A stretch of DNA of 64,000 nt from NCBI GenBank assembly GCA_941918925.1, contig OW799234.1, positions 108,187,884-108,251,883 of the forward strand, given 5' to 3'. The position numbers and the translations under genes were made by a program. Source of the DNA: Phyto melanocephala (lineage: Eukaryota; Arthropoda; Insecta; Diptera; Rhinophoridae). This document shows positions 50,895 through 62,517 of the stretch, one piece after another. Below the pieces are notes generated by a model. It made no database searches. It was not told the origin of the DNA and was given only the letters and a program-made list of their open reading frames with translations. Position 1 is the first letter of the stretch. Every line of letters starts with the position of its first letter.

Positions 50895-52862
50895 ACAAAT
50901 AAGAGCGCTATATTCGGCCGTGCCGAATCTTATATACCCTTCACAACGTGAGGTCATGCAATAACAGTGGTTTGTGTCACCATTCATCCCATATGAAATA
51001 CGTACATACATATAAAAACATACATATATAAAAACGTCCCATTGTAAAATTATAAATTCACGTATGTATGTTAAAAAAAACAAAAAAAAAAAATTTTAAA
51101 AAAAAAATTTAAAAAAAAAATTAAACAAGTAAAAGCGCTATATTCGGCCGTGCCGAATCGTATATACCCTTCACAACGTGTAGTCATGCAATAACAGTAA
51201 ATTCACGTATGTATGTTAAAAAAAACAAAAATAAAAAATAAAAAAAAAATTTAAAAAAAAAAATTTAAAAAAAAAAATTTAAAAAAAAAATTAAAAAAAA
51301 AAAAATTATTATATACATATATAATATATATAAAACAAAAAAAAATAAAAAAAAAATTAAAAAAAAAAAATAAAAAAAAAATAATAAAAATATATATAAT
51401 ATATTAAATAAAAAATAAAAAAAAAATAAAAAAAAAATTAAAAAAAAAAATTTAAAAAAAAATTTTTTTGCCTCAGCTGGGATTCGATGCCACGTTTTCT
51501 CTAACCAGTATACACGTTTGTATGTATGTATGTTGTTGTTGTAATGTTGTTTTTATGAAAAGAAAATCGAGGTGGTCGTGGGTTTTTGCTCATATCTCAG
51601 TTGTTTATGTACCGATGTTTCTGATTTTCAATACCGATCTACTCCCGAATATTTCTGATATTTTAATACCTTACCCGGGTCCAACCTATGTCGGGGGGCT
51701 TCAAAAAGTTGATTTCAACATACACACGGACAGACGGTCAGACGGACAGACGGTCAGACGGACAGACGGTCAGGGCTTAATCGACTCCTCTATTCATAAG
51801 CTTTCAGAAAATATATACTTTATGGGGTCGGAAATGAAAATTGTAGAAATTTCACACGGAATGACAAACCTATATATACCCTTTTTCACTGTGTGAAGGG
51901 TATAAAAAAAAAAATTATTATGTATATAATATATATAAAACAAAAGAAAAATAAAAAAAAATTTTTTTTGCTCAGCTGGGATTCGATGCCACGTTTTCTC
52001 TAACCAGTATACACGTTTGTATGTATGTATGTTGTTGTTGTAATGTTTTTGTGAAAAAAAAATCGAGGTGGTCGTGGGTTTTTGCTCATATCTCAGTTGT
52101 TTATGTACCGATGTTTCTGATTTTCAATACCGATCTACTCCCGAATATTTCTGATATTTTAATACCTTACCCGGGTCCAACCTATGTCGGGGGGCTTCAA
52201 AAAGTTGATTTCAACATACACACGGACAGACGGTCAGACTGACAGAGCTTAATCGACTCCCCTATTCATAAGCTTTCAGAAAATATATACTTTATGGGGT
52301 CGGAAATTAAAATTGTAGAAATTTCACACGGAATGACAAACCTATATATACCCTTTTTCACTGTGTGAAGGGTATAAAAAAAAATTAAAATATATATAAT
52401 AAATATAAAACAAAAAAATAAAAAAAAAATTAAATAAAAAATAAAAAAATTAAAAAAAAAAATTTTTTGGCTCAGCTGGGATTCGATGCCACGTTTTCTC
52501 TAACCAGTATACACGTTTGTATGTATGTATGTTGTTGTTGTAATGTTGTTTTTGTGAAAAAAAATCGAGGTAGTCTTGGGTTTTTGCTCATATCTCAGTT
52601 GTTTATGTACCGATGTTCCTGATTTTCAATTCCGATCTACTCCCGAATATTTCTGATATTTTAATACCTCACCCGGGTCCAAGCAATGTCGGGGTTGATT
52701 TCAACATACACACGGACAGACTGACAGAGCTTAATCGACTCCCCTATTCATAAGCTTTCAGAAAATATATACTTTATGGGTTCGGAAATGAAAATTGTAG
52801 AAATTTCACACGGAATGACACACCTATATATACCCTTTTTCACTGAGTGAAGGGTGTAAAAA
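50895..52862 (-). mobile_element. Tandem array of mini-me family 1 units
   Basis: Reading on the minus strand. Two 3' termini (hairpin TTCGGCACGGCCGAA) are at 50900-51060 and 51124-51230. Three successive 5'-half units end with CACTGTGTGAAGGGTATA near 51900, 52372 and 52855, each with A-rich linker, GGGATTCGATGCCACG, core and GTCY run. The last two units (about 475 and 485 bp) lack the 3' terminus entirely, so the repeat unit is linker-plus-5'-half, as in tandem DINE-1/Helentron arrays. The GTCY run differs between units: a longer (GACGGTCA)n in the first. Confidence 0.8.
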
Positions 52863-53550
52863 CAAACAAGTAAGAGCACTATAATCTGCTATGCCGAATC
52901 TTTCATACCCACCACCAATTTGATGTACTTTTATAGCACAGTATTTTCATTTTGTTATTATTATTATTTTGTTATTATTATTTTGTTGTTATTATTATTT
53001 TGTTATTATTTATTTTGTTATTAACAGTAATCGCTATGGAATAATCTCTTTATAAAGGGTGTCCCAACTAGAACTCAATTTTTAAATTTTAAATAAAACA
53101 CAGATATTTAAAAAAAATCGTGAAACTTTATTATATCGTAAAGTAGACAGAATGAGGTTATGTATGGAACAATATATCGTGCAGATGGCCGCCGCGGATT
53201 TGCTGGCACACACGCCATCTTTTAATGAAATTTTCAATGACCTTTTAGCATAAATGCTGCGGTATTTCATTAATGCAGCGTCCAATTTCCTCTTTTAAGG
53301 CTTGAGTCGTCATCGGCTTATTCGCGTAAACCATCGACTTCAAAAAACCCTAAAGAAAAAAATCTAAAGGTGTTAAATCACACGATCTAGGCGGCCAATT
53401 CTGGTCTCCAAAACGCGAAATAACATGACCGGGAAATGACTGATGCAGCAATTGAATTGTTTCTTTGGCTGTATGACATGCTGGCTTCAGTTCATGAGTC
53501 AATTGAAGTTTGTATGCATAAAGATGCAAATCTCTCGTCATATGTTGTTG
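52863..53550 (-). mobile_element. Composite: mini-me family 2 3' piece plus mariner (copy 2)
   Basis: 52863-53052 is the inverted family 2 3' end (AACAAGTAAGAGCACTATAA, CATACCCACCACC) with an expanded TTATTATTTTG microsatellite. The mariner terminus GGGTGTCCCAACTAGAACTC starts at the same TA as in the copy at 50500. This copy is longer on the mariner side, reaching 53541, and is then joined to an inverted mini-me fragment. Confidence 0.75.
53060..53541 (-). pseudogene. mariner-type transposase remnant with central deletion
   Basis: The minus strand reads TRDLHLYAYKLQLTHELKP (end of the N-terminal DNA-binding region), then directly CHTAKETIQLLHQSFPGHVI and NWPPRSCDLTPLDFFL with a stop in place of Trp, then GFLKSMVYANKP. 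After frame breaks it continues EEIGRCINEIPQHLC and RGGHLHDILFHT. About 120 residues including the first two catalytic Asp blocks are deleted, while the third block is kept. Dead copy. Confidence 0.75.
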
Positions 53551-53871
53551 TTATATGTTGTTGTTGTAATTGTGAAAAAAACGAGGTGGTCTTGGTTTTT
53601 TGCTCATATCTCAGAAAGTTATGAGGCGATTGTGCTGTATTTTAATAGCGATTCATTCCTGGATATTTCCAACAGATTGATACCATACACAGATCTGAGG
53701 AACATATAGTTGCTTCTAAAAGTTGATTTCAACCAACACACGGACAGACGGTCAGGGCTTAATCGACTCCTCTATTCATAAGCTTTCAGAAAATATATAC
53801 TTCATGGGGTCGGAAATGAAAATTTTAGAAATTACAAACGGAATGACAAAGCTATATATACCCTTGTTCGG
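53543..53871 (-). mobile_element. mini-me family 1 5' half, inverted
   Basis: Inverse of GTATATATAGCTTTGTCATT, core, CCGTCTGTCCGTGTGTTGGT, AAATCAACTTTTAGAAGCAA, CTATATGTTCCTCAGATCTG and the AACTTTCTGAGATATGAGC block of the CACCTGTGGTGC subtype. Ends at CCCTTGTTC near 53870, so the terminal TATACCC is degraded. Confidence 0.75.
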
Positions 53872-53999
53872 TACTTTTTTAGCACCCTACATAACATAGG
53901 GGGGAAAAAGCTTCTATGCTGACCAAAAAGATACTTAAAAGGGGAGCAAATTGAAAATATATATAAACCCTAATCAATGGACCAATTCTGATACATTTT

Positions 54000-55534
54000 T
54001 ATACCTTCACCTTTGGTGCATTTCTACAATTTTCATTTCCGACCCCATAAAGTATATATTTTCTGAAAGCTTATGAATAGGGGAGTCGATTAAGCTCTGT
54101 CAGTCTGTCCGTGTGTATGTTGAAATCAACTTTTTGAAGCCCCCCGATATCGCTTGGACCCGGGTGAGGTATTAAAATATCAGAAATATTCGGGAGTAGA
54201 ACAGTATTGAAAATCAGAAACATCGGTACATAAACAACTGAGATATGAGCAAAAACCCACGACCACCTCGAGTTTTTTTTCACAAAAACAACATTACAAC
54301 AACAACAAACATACATACAAACATGTATACTGGTTAGAGAAAACGTGGCATCGAATCCCAGCTGAGCCAAAAATTTTTTTTTTTAAATTGTTTTTTTTAA
54401 ATTTTTTTTTTATTTTTTTTTTTATTTAATATATTATTTATATTTTTATTACTATTATTTTTTTATTTTTTTTTTAATTTTTTTTTTATTTATTTTTTTG
54501 TTTTATATATATTATATATATAATAATTTTTTTTTTAATTTTTTTTTAAATTTTTTTTTTTAATTTTTTTTTTTGTTTTTTTAACATACATACGTGAATT
54601 TATAATTTTACAATGGGATGTTTTTATATATGTACTAGCTAATACCCGGTGTGCTTTGCCACCCCAAATTTTAGTATTTGATTCATATGGCAGGTGCCAC
54701 ACCCACTATTGTTAATGCACCCATTTTTTCCATAAATGTTTATTCGAATATCAAAGTTGCTTTTGCAAAATTTTAGTACTCTAATCGATATCGTTTTCCA
54801 GATATACGAATTTTAGTATTTAATTCATATGGCAGGTGCCACGCCCACTATTGTTAATGCACCCATTTTTTCCATAAATGTTTATTTGAATATCAAAGTT
54901 GCTTTTGCAAAATTTTACTACTCTAATCGATAGCGTTTTCCAAATATACGAATTTTAGTATTTAATTCATATGTTAGGTGCCACGCCCACTATTGATAAT
55001 GCACCCATTTCTTGCCTAAATGTTCATTTGGGTGTCAAAGTTGCTCTTGCAAATTTTTACTACTCTAATCGATATCGTTTTCCAAATATACGAATTTTAG
55101 TATTTAATTCATGTGGCCACGCCTACTATTGAAAGTCCGCCCATTTTTTACCCAAATGTTTGTGTGGATGTCAAAGTTTAACGTACTTAATTTGAAGACT
55201 CTAGCTGCATTAACTTTCGTGATATATAATATTTAATACTTATTCTTTAATAGGGCGTGGCACCCCGCCCACTTACAATTTCAAACCAAAGTATAGCCTA
55301 TAGTTTCTTCCAGACATACAGGAAGATTCTGTGAAAATTTCAAGGAAATCGGTCCAGCCGTTTAACCGTCTATAAAGCACAAACAAACATACAAACACAC
55401 ATTGATTTTTATATATATAGATGTACGTATTTCATATGGGTTGAATGGTGACACAAACTACTGTTATTGCATGACTACACGTTGTGAAGGGTATATAAGA
55501 TTCGGCACGGCCGAATATAGCGCTCTTACTTGTT
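54000..55534 (+). mobile_element. mini-me family 1 copy split by a Helitron
   Basis: 5' end ATACCTTCACCTTTGGTGCA (decayed), core, GTCAGTCTGTCCGTGTGTAT, GGCATCGAATCCCAGCTGAG and A/T linker to GGATGTTTTTATATATGTA at 54634. It resumes at 55422 with TGTACGTATTTCATATGGG, TTGTGAAGGGTATATAAG, TTCGGCACGGCCGAA and CTTACTTGTT. Joining the two halves restores the sequence of intact copies exactly. Confidence 0.85.
54635..55421 (-). mobile_element. Non-autonomous Helitron, family B, with 142-bp tandem repeats
   Basis: On the minus strand it starts TCTATATATATAAAAATCAA and ends GGTATTAGCTAG. The flanks are A (54634) and T (55422), no duplication. GGTGGC..GCACACC can form the 3' hairpin about 12 nt before CTAG. 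The body holds three full plus partial units with exact 142-bp period (AATTTTAGTATTTAATTCAT at 54667, 54809, 54951, 55093), each with GGTGCCACGCCCACTATTG. The first part (ACCGATTTCCTTGAAATTTT, inverted) is typical of dipteran Helitron 5' regions. Confidence 0.88.
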
Positions 55535-57112
55535 TAAATAAGTGTTTAATCCAGGTTAGTCTAAACATGTTATAGATGATCATAAGATTTCTTCAAGTTG
55601 CAATGTATTCTACTTTAATTTTTCACTTGTTCTGAACTTAAAAGAAATGAATTTAAAAATTTAAAATATTTATATTTTTGAGAATTGCTTACATTGTCCA
55701 TTACATTTCAGCATGTGTAAATGTTTTTTTATAATCGAATTAGCTATGCCAATATTTTTCTCTAAAATAAGATATATCCATCTCTTTTTACTAAAAAATT
55801 ATTTTTTTCATTTCATTTTGTGTACAGTTGAATGGCGTAAAAACAACCAAAATTTCTCTCATATATTCTCCCAAATTTAGTTTACTTGAAAAAAGTGGTT
55901 GTTTTTTATTATCTTTTGCAAATTATTCGCCCCAAAAATAATATATATTTTTTGGTTGTGTATATTAATATTAAACTCTATACTTTATTTATATACATAT
56001 TTCTACGACTTACCATTTTCGTGTTGTATTTGTAAAAGATACTTTTTGTAATAATTTTATTTTAGCAAGATTCTTTCAAAATTCAAAGCAATTGTAATGT
56101 ATGTGTATGCCTTTAAATAAATACGTACTATCTTTTTTTCAGTACTCACACGACTATTCCAAATAAAATGTTTTGAGAAACTAAACTGTATAGGTACATA
56201 CGAATGAAAACAAAATAAAGAAGCGTTAATATTATTTTATGGCAATACTATTTGTTTATAAACATTGTTATATATACATATACATGCTTAATTGGTTTCA
56301 TGTTAATGTATATTGGCATGTGTTTCTCTTTTTTGAACAGAATAGAGAGTAAAAACGTGTTTAACATTTATGCAAAAGCAATAACAGTTTTAATTGTTAC
56401 ATTACTGCTATATTAAGAAAAAATGTGTTTTTGTAATCATGTTGTCTTATTTACGAAAAATGTCAAGTTTTATATAGGATTTATTGAACTGTTGTCTGTT
56501 GAAATTTGCTGTCTTATTCAATTATTAAAGGTTTCTAAAGGTTTTTGTTTTCTATGTAAACTTGATTTATAAACCTGTACTAATTTTCATTAATAAGACC
56601 ATACATTTTTAATGCACGTTTTTAACAATATTTTTTTTTTTATTAAAAAGTGTAACATTTGCTCTATTCATATCAAATTTTTGTTGTTAAAATCGTTCAA
56701 ATAATCTATAGGTCTCTGATCGTTCAATGACTCTCAAAACAGTCGTGATTAAAAGCCATAGGATGTTTCCATAAATGCTATTTTACATTGCAGTATGAAA
56801 TTACAAATGTTTATTAAGAAACCCCTATTTTTTTTAACAACGTATTCTTATCTTAATTCGTTAATGCTACCCACGATGAATTCGCTATGTGAATTCGTCG
56901 TATGAAACACAAAACATAACATACATATATATATTTTAGTTGATAGAATTTCCTAACTGTTTCTGCAATTAAATAACAAAGAATTTAAATTTTGTTTAAC
57001 TCAACTATATAATTCAAGGTGGAATTACCACCACCTGATAATTAAATTCGCCTTGGATATTATATAAATTATATCAAGGCGAATTTAATTTTCAATAACA
57101 AATACAACATTA
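55535..57112. other. 1.6-kb spacer; one repeat fragment near its end
   Basis: 55535-56860 shows nothing I can assign. 56870-57020 (ACGATGAATTCGCTATGTGA, ATTCGTCGTATGAAACACAA, AAAGAATTTAAATTTTGT) is a copy of the intron 1 inverted-repeat unit (36770-36965). 57015-57081 holds two facing CAAGGYGRAATT-type MITE ends separated by 19 bp. Confidence 0.45.
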
Positions 57113-59277
57113 AACAAGTAAGAGCGCTATATTCGGCCGTGCCGAATCTTATATACCCTTCACAACGTGAATTCATGCAATAACAGTGGTTTGTGTCACC
57201 ATTCATCCCATATGAAATACGTACATACATACAAAAAACATACATATATAAAAACGTCCCATTGTAAAATTATAAATTCACGTGTGAATGTTAAAAAAAA
57301 CAAAAAAAAAAAAAAATTTTAAAAAAAATTTTAAAAAAAAATTTTAAAAAAAATTTTAAAAAAAATTTTAAAAAAAATTTAAAAAAAAAAAAAATTTTTA
57401 AAAAAATTATTATGTATATAATATATACAAAACAAAAAAAAATAAAAAAAAAATTAAAAAAAAAAAATAATAATAATATTAATAATATATTAAATAAAAA
57501 ATAAAAAAAAAATAAAAAAAAAACTTTTAAAAAAATTTTTTTTCGCTCAGCTGGGATTCGATGCCACGTTTTCTCTAACCAGTATACACGTTTGTATGTA
57601 TGTATGTTGTTGTTGTAATGTTGCTTTTGTGAAAAAAAAATCGAGGTGGTCGTGGGTTTTTGCTCATATCTCAGATGTTTATGTACCGATGTTTCTGATT
57701 TTCAATAGCGATCTACTCCCGAATATTTCTGATATTTTAATACCTCACCCGAGTCCAAGCGATGTCGGGGGGCTTCAAAAAGTTGATTTCAACATACACA
57801 CGGACAGACGGTCAGACGGACAGACGGACAGCTCTTAATCGACTCCCCTATTCATAAGCTTTCAGAAAATATATACTTTATGGGGTCGGAAATCAAAATT
57901 GTAGAAATTTCACACGGAATGACAAACCTATATATACCCTTTTTCACTGTGTGAAGGGTATAACAAGTAAGAGCGCTATATTCGGACGTGCCGAATCTTA
58001 TATACCCTTCACAACGTGTAGACATGCAATAACAGTAGTTTGTATCACCATTCATCCCATATAAAATACGTACATACATACAAAAAACATACATATATAA
58101 AAACATCCCATTGTAAAATTATAAATTTACGTATGTATGTTAAAAAAAAAATTAAAAAAAAAATTGAAAAAAAAATTTAAAAAAAAATAATTAAAATATA
58201 TATAATAAATATAAAACAAACAAATAATTAAAAAAAATTAAAAAAAAAAATAATAAAAATATAAATAATATATTAAATAAAAAATAAAAAAAAATAAAAA
58301 AAAATTTTAAAATAAATATAAAAAAAAAATTTTTTTGGCTCAGCTGGGATTCGATGCCACGTTTTCCCTTACCAGTATACACGTTTGTATGTATGTATGT
58401 TGTTGTTGTAATGTTGTTTTTGTGAAAAGAAAATCGAGGTGGTCGTGGGTTTTTGCTCATATCTCAGTTGTTTATGTACCGATGTTTCTGATTTTCAATA
58501 CCGATCTACTCCCGAATATTTCAGATGTTTTAATACCTTACCCGGGTCCAATCTATGTCGGGCGGCTTCAAAAAGTTGATTTCAACATACACACGGACAG
58601 ACTGACAGGGCTTAATCGACTCCCCTATTCATAAGCTTTCAGAAAATATATACTTTATGGGGTCGGAAATGAAAATTGTAGAAATTTCACACGGAATGAC
58701 AAACCTATACATACCCTTTTTCACTGTGTGAAGGGTTTAAGGTTTTATAAGGTTTTTTATAGGTACATAAACAACTGAGATATGAGCAAAAACCCACGAC
58801 CACCTCAATTTTTTTCACAAAAACAACATTACAACAACAACATGCATACATACAAACGTGTATACTGGTAAGAAAACGTGGCATCGAATCCCAGCTGAGC
58901 CAAAAAAAATTTTTTTTTTATATTTATTTTAAAATTTTTTTTTATTTTTTTTTATTTTTTATTTAATATATTATTTATATTTTTATTATTTTTTTTTTAA
59001 TTTTTTTTAATTTTTTAATTTTTTTTTATTTTTCATTTAATATATTATTTATATTTTTATTATTTTTTTTTAAATTTTTTTTTAATTTTTTTTTTTTAAC
59101 ATATATACGTAAATTTATAATTTTACAATGTGATGTTTTTATATATGTATGTTTTTTATGTGTATGTACGTATTTCGTATGGGATGAATGGTGATACAAA
59201 CTACTGTTATTGCATGACTACACGTTGTGAAGGGTATATAAGATTCGGCACGGCCGAATATAGCGCTCTTACTTGTT
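57113..59277. mobile_element. Array of three mini-me family 1 units, two inverted and one direct
   Basis: 57113-57961 is a complete minus-strand copy. Its 5' end runs straight into the 3' end of the next one (GGGTATAACAAGTAAGAGCG, so TATA and AACAAG abut). 57962-58738 is the second minus-strand copy. 58741-59277 is a plus-strand copy lacking its 5' third, ending TTCGGCACGGCCGAATATAG, CTTACTTGTT. All three carry the A/T linker and the CATA repeats. Confidence 0.8.
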
Positions 59278-60502
59278 ATTGTTGCTTTCGTCTACCGATG
59301 TGTCAAAAACTACATGGTTTTTGTTTGTGTTTTTTTACGCGGGAAAAAGTAATCTATTTAAACATAAATACTATTTGACAACTCACCCTTCATTTTTGCA
59401 AATAAAAAAGTAGATCAACTGCGTTGTCAACACCATCTTATAATTATATTCGCCTTGTACACACTCTTCCATTTCCACATCTGACCTTCAATTTTGGCAT
59501 TGTAAAAGGGGAATAAGCATATTCAAAAACGTCGGGAGAATAACGCCATTTTATTGCAACAGAATGTCTAGTTTCACTGAGTGGAGAACATGTCACAAGT
59601 AATTTATTTATTAAATTTAATATTTTTAATATTTTTGTTTTACCTTTTATTGTCTTTTTAAAATATCTCACTCAAAATTATTATTATCAGGTAACATTAT
59701 TTTAATTTTAATTTGTTTCTGCAAAGAAAAACAAAAAATTTAAAGAAAACTAAACGTTTTCGACAGCTTATTGCGGCAATAATTGCTTAAGTAATAAGCA
59801 ACTCAATAATTGCACAATAAATTGCTACATATGGCAATTTGTTGACTACACGTCGCAATTTTTATTGACGCAATCAAATTTGACAATTTTAACAATAAAT
59901 AATGTTAAGTACGTTGAGATCCCGTCTAATACAGGGGTTATACGATCAAGTTTTGTGTATCAAGTTTCAATACACTCACATTTTTTACTAATACACTCAT
60001 ACTTTTTTACAAATTTTCTGCCGCCAGAGTTTTTTTTTTGTGTTTTACAAATATTCTGCCGAGATTTGAATTAAATATAATAAATAATGTTTGTGAATAA
60101 AAATAATATGTGTAATAATAAAATTGCCTTAAAATTGCGTGCGGCCTACGTCACAGCAGTCAATTAAAATTAATTTTGACAAGTAATATGTGTGAAAAAC
60201 TTGAAAGGAAAACTTAAACGTGTGGATGCACAATGTAATACACAATTAAAAGATCTACAATTTATTTTTTGCTAATAGTTAATAATTCGTCGTTCGCAAG
60301 TTGTTGTGTTCTATGTGACATAAAACATATACCTATAGAACACAATAATTTGAGAACGACAAATTGACTACACCTTTTTGAAATCGCTGAATTTAACTGG
60401 ATAAAAGCTAAGTTACCATCACTAACTTCAATAACAACATTAGTGTTATACAAAGTGTAAACTTTTCCTGAGTACCCGAGACAAAAAAATTTACACATGA
60501 AA
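59278..60502. other. 1.2-kb spacer without a supported gene
   Basis: GTTGTCAACACCATCTTATA and ATTCGCCTTG near 59425-59458 look like ends of the CAGCGTTGTCAAC and CAAGGCG families. The plus-strand frame 59865-60074 and minus-strand frame 60262-60528 have no convincing protein character. Confidence 0.4.
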
Positions 60503-60663
60503 GTACTTCCCAAGGCATATTTATTCATCAGGTAATTGAAGTTTGGAGAGAATTTTTTGTTTATATTTTTTATATATGAAGTTTGACATTTGAAATTAAT
60601 TAGAAAAGAGAGAAAATTGTTTTTTATTTATGCATTTTGATAGCTTGGTACCTTGGTACTTCC
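60503..60663. mobile_element. 145-bp hAT-type MITE with 8-bp target duplication
   Basis: Element 60511-60655: left end CAAGGCATATTTATTCATCA, right end read inward CAAGGTACCAAGCT. GTACTTCC is duplicated exactly at 60503-60510 and 60656-60663. The inner part after the left end (TTGAAGTTTGGAGAGAATTT, TGAAGTTTGACATTTGAAAT) is the inverse of the right half of the MITE at 32082-32289, so it is the same family with a deletion. Confidence 0.85.
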
Positions 60664-60928
60664 TTGAATTTCTGTATACGTCTTATATAAATATTCTATG
60701 AAATAAGATACTTTCATAACAGGATAGTTAAATACAAACATGATGTATTTATTTTTAGAAGTAAAATATGTATCTCCGAATCTATCGATTTTATTTACTA
60801 TTTGTTTTTCGTAATGTCAAATTTCCAAACTTAATCACCGTTATCATGCATAGGTATTTTTCTCTTAAAATATTTTCCGATTACTTGAAATACCAATCGT
60901 GAATTAAATGAATACGTTTACGCTTATT

Positions 60929-61841
60929 TTTATACCCTTCACACAGTGAAAAAGGGTATATATAGGTTTGTCATTCCGTGTGAAATTTCTTCAATTTTCA
61001 TTTCCGACCCCATAAAGTATATATTTTCAGAAAGCTTATGAATAGGGAAGTCGACTAAGCCCTGTCAGCCTGTCAGAGATATGAGCAAAAACCCACGACC
61101 ACCTCGATTTTTTTTACAAAAACAACATAACAACAACAACATACATACATACAAACGTGTATACTGGTTGGAGTAAACGTGGGATCGAATCCCAGCTGAG
61201 CCAAAAAATTTTTTTTTTATATTTTTTTTTTATTTTATATATTATTATTTATATTTATATTTTTATTATTATTTTTATTTTGCTTTTAATTTTTTTTTTT
61301 TAATATTTTTTTGTTTTATATTTATTAATTATATTTTATTTATTTTTTTTAAATTTTTTTTTTAATGTTTTTAAAATTTTTTAATTTTTTTTAAATTTAT
61401 AATTTTACAATGGGATGTTTTTATATGTGTGTACGTATTTCATATGAGATGAATAATGATACAAAGTACTGTTATTGTATGACTGCACGTTGTGAAGGGT
61501 ATATAAGATTCGGCACGGCTGAATATAGACCTCTTACTTGTTTTATTTAATATATTATTTATATTTTATTATTTTTTTTAATATTTTTTTTTAATTTTTT
61601 TAAAAAAAAATTGTTTAAAAAAATTTTTAAAAAATTTCTTAATTTTTTTTTTAATTTTTTTTATTGTTTTTTTATTTTGAATATATATTTTTTTTAATTT
61701 TTTTTGGTTGGTATATTTTTTACATGAATGTACGTATTTTACATGAGATGAATGGTGATACAAACAATTGTTATTTCATGACTACACTTTGTGAAGGGTA
61801 TATAAGATTCGGCACGGCCGAATATAGCACTGTTACTTGTT
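60929..61841 (+). mobile_element. mini-me family 1 copy with core deletion, followed by an extra 3' unit
   Basis: 60929-61542 has TATACCCTTCACACAGTGAA and the core, then jumps from CCTGTCAGCCTGTCAG to AGATATGAGCAAAAACC, losing the CCCGGGTGAGGTATTAAAAT region. It ends TTCGGCACGGCTGAATATAG, CTTACTTG. Directly after it, 61543-61841 repeats only linker plus 3' terminus (TTTGTGAAGGGTATATAAGA, TTCGGCACGGCCGAA, TTACTTGTT), a second 3' end in tandem. Confidence 0.8.
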
Positions 61842-62517
61842 TTTTTTTTCAATGGCCATTGATAGCTTACTTTACATTGAACAGCTACCTAATGAAGTAA
61901 AACAAAATTCAACGATAAATATAATTTTCACATCGAGTAGTAATAAAGATAATTTTTTTCACGATTTATAGGATTATTTAATATCATTACGTTTTTTTTT
62001 GAAAGAGGTGGGTAGGGAAAAAAATAGTACTAGAAAAAGAAAGTTTTTTGCATTTTTCTTTAAACGCATTTTTGTTTGTTTATTGAGCTTTATTCTTTTT
62101 ATATATATATGTGTCAAGTGACATTGGAAAGAAATAAATATTTATATGAAAATTGTTTATTGTTTCTTAATACGAGCGGGTATATAAGAATAAAAAGATC
62201 ACACAATAAGTCATCAAATATCATCGTTTAAATAATTTAATTTTGGTAGATTTCTTTAAAGAGAATGAAATAAAATCCATGATTTAAAATTATTTTAATT
62301 GCTTATTTACAAAATGAGGGAATATAAAATATTAAAAATAAATTCTCTTCAAAATTTTATCAATCACCTTATATTACAGGACTAGATATTGATTATTCAT
62401 TACTTAACACTTTTACAGCACTAAAACCAAATTTAGCAGCGCTCAACATTTACTTTTTTGTTTATGCAGTTTTTAAATATTTAAATTAAATTTCATACAA
62501 AAAAATATTTGATTGAA
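61842..62517. other. Upstream region of the 307-aa gene
   Basis: A+T-rich, no repeats recognised. Probably contains promoter and 5' untranslated region of the gene starting at 62518, but I cannot point to a definite TATA box or initiator. Confidence 0.4.

Noticed and set aside
54071..54370. Recurring frame of about 99 codons (MAQLGFDATFSLTS...) in several mini-me copies (also 51468, 52021, 57596, 58335)
   Set aside because: The similarity simply follows DNA similarity of the repeat. The frame is broken in many copies, includes translated microsatellite, and shows no protein-like features. Conserved hairpins and ends explain the conservation better.
57015..57081. Tiny 41-bp element between CAAGGTGGAATTA and TAAATTCGCCTTG, or a larger element 57068-59458
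   Set aside because: No matching 8-bp flanks could be found for either pairing. They are more likely remnants of separate MITE copies.
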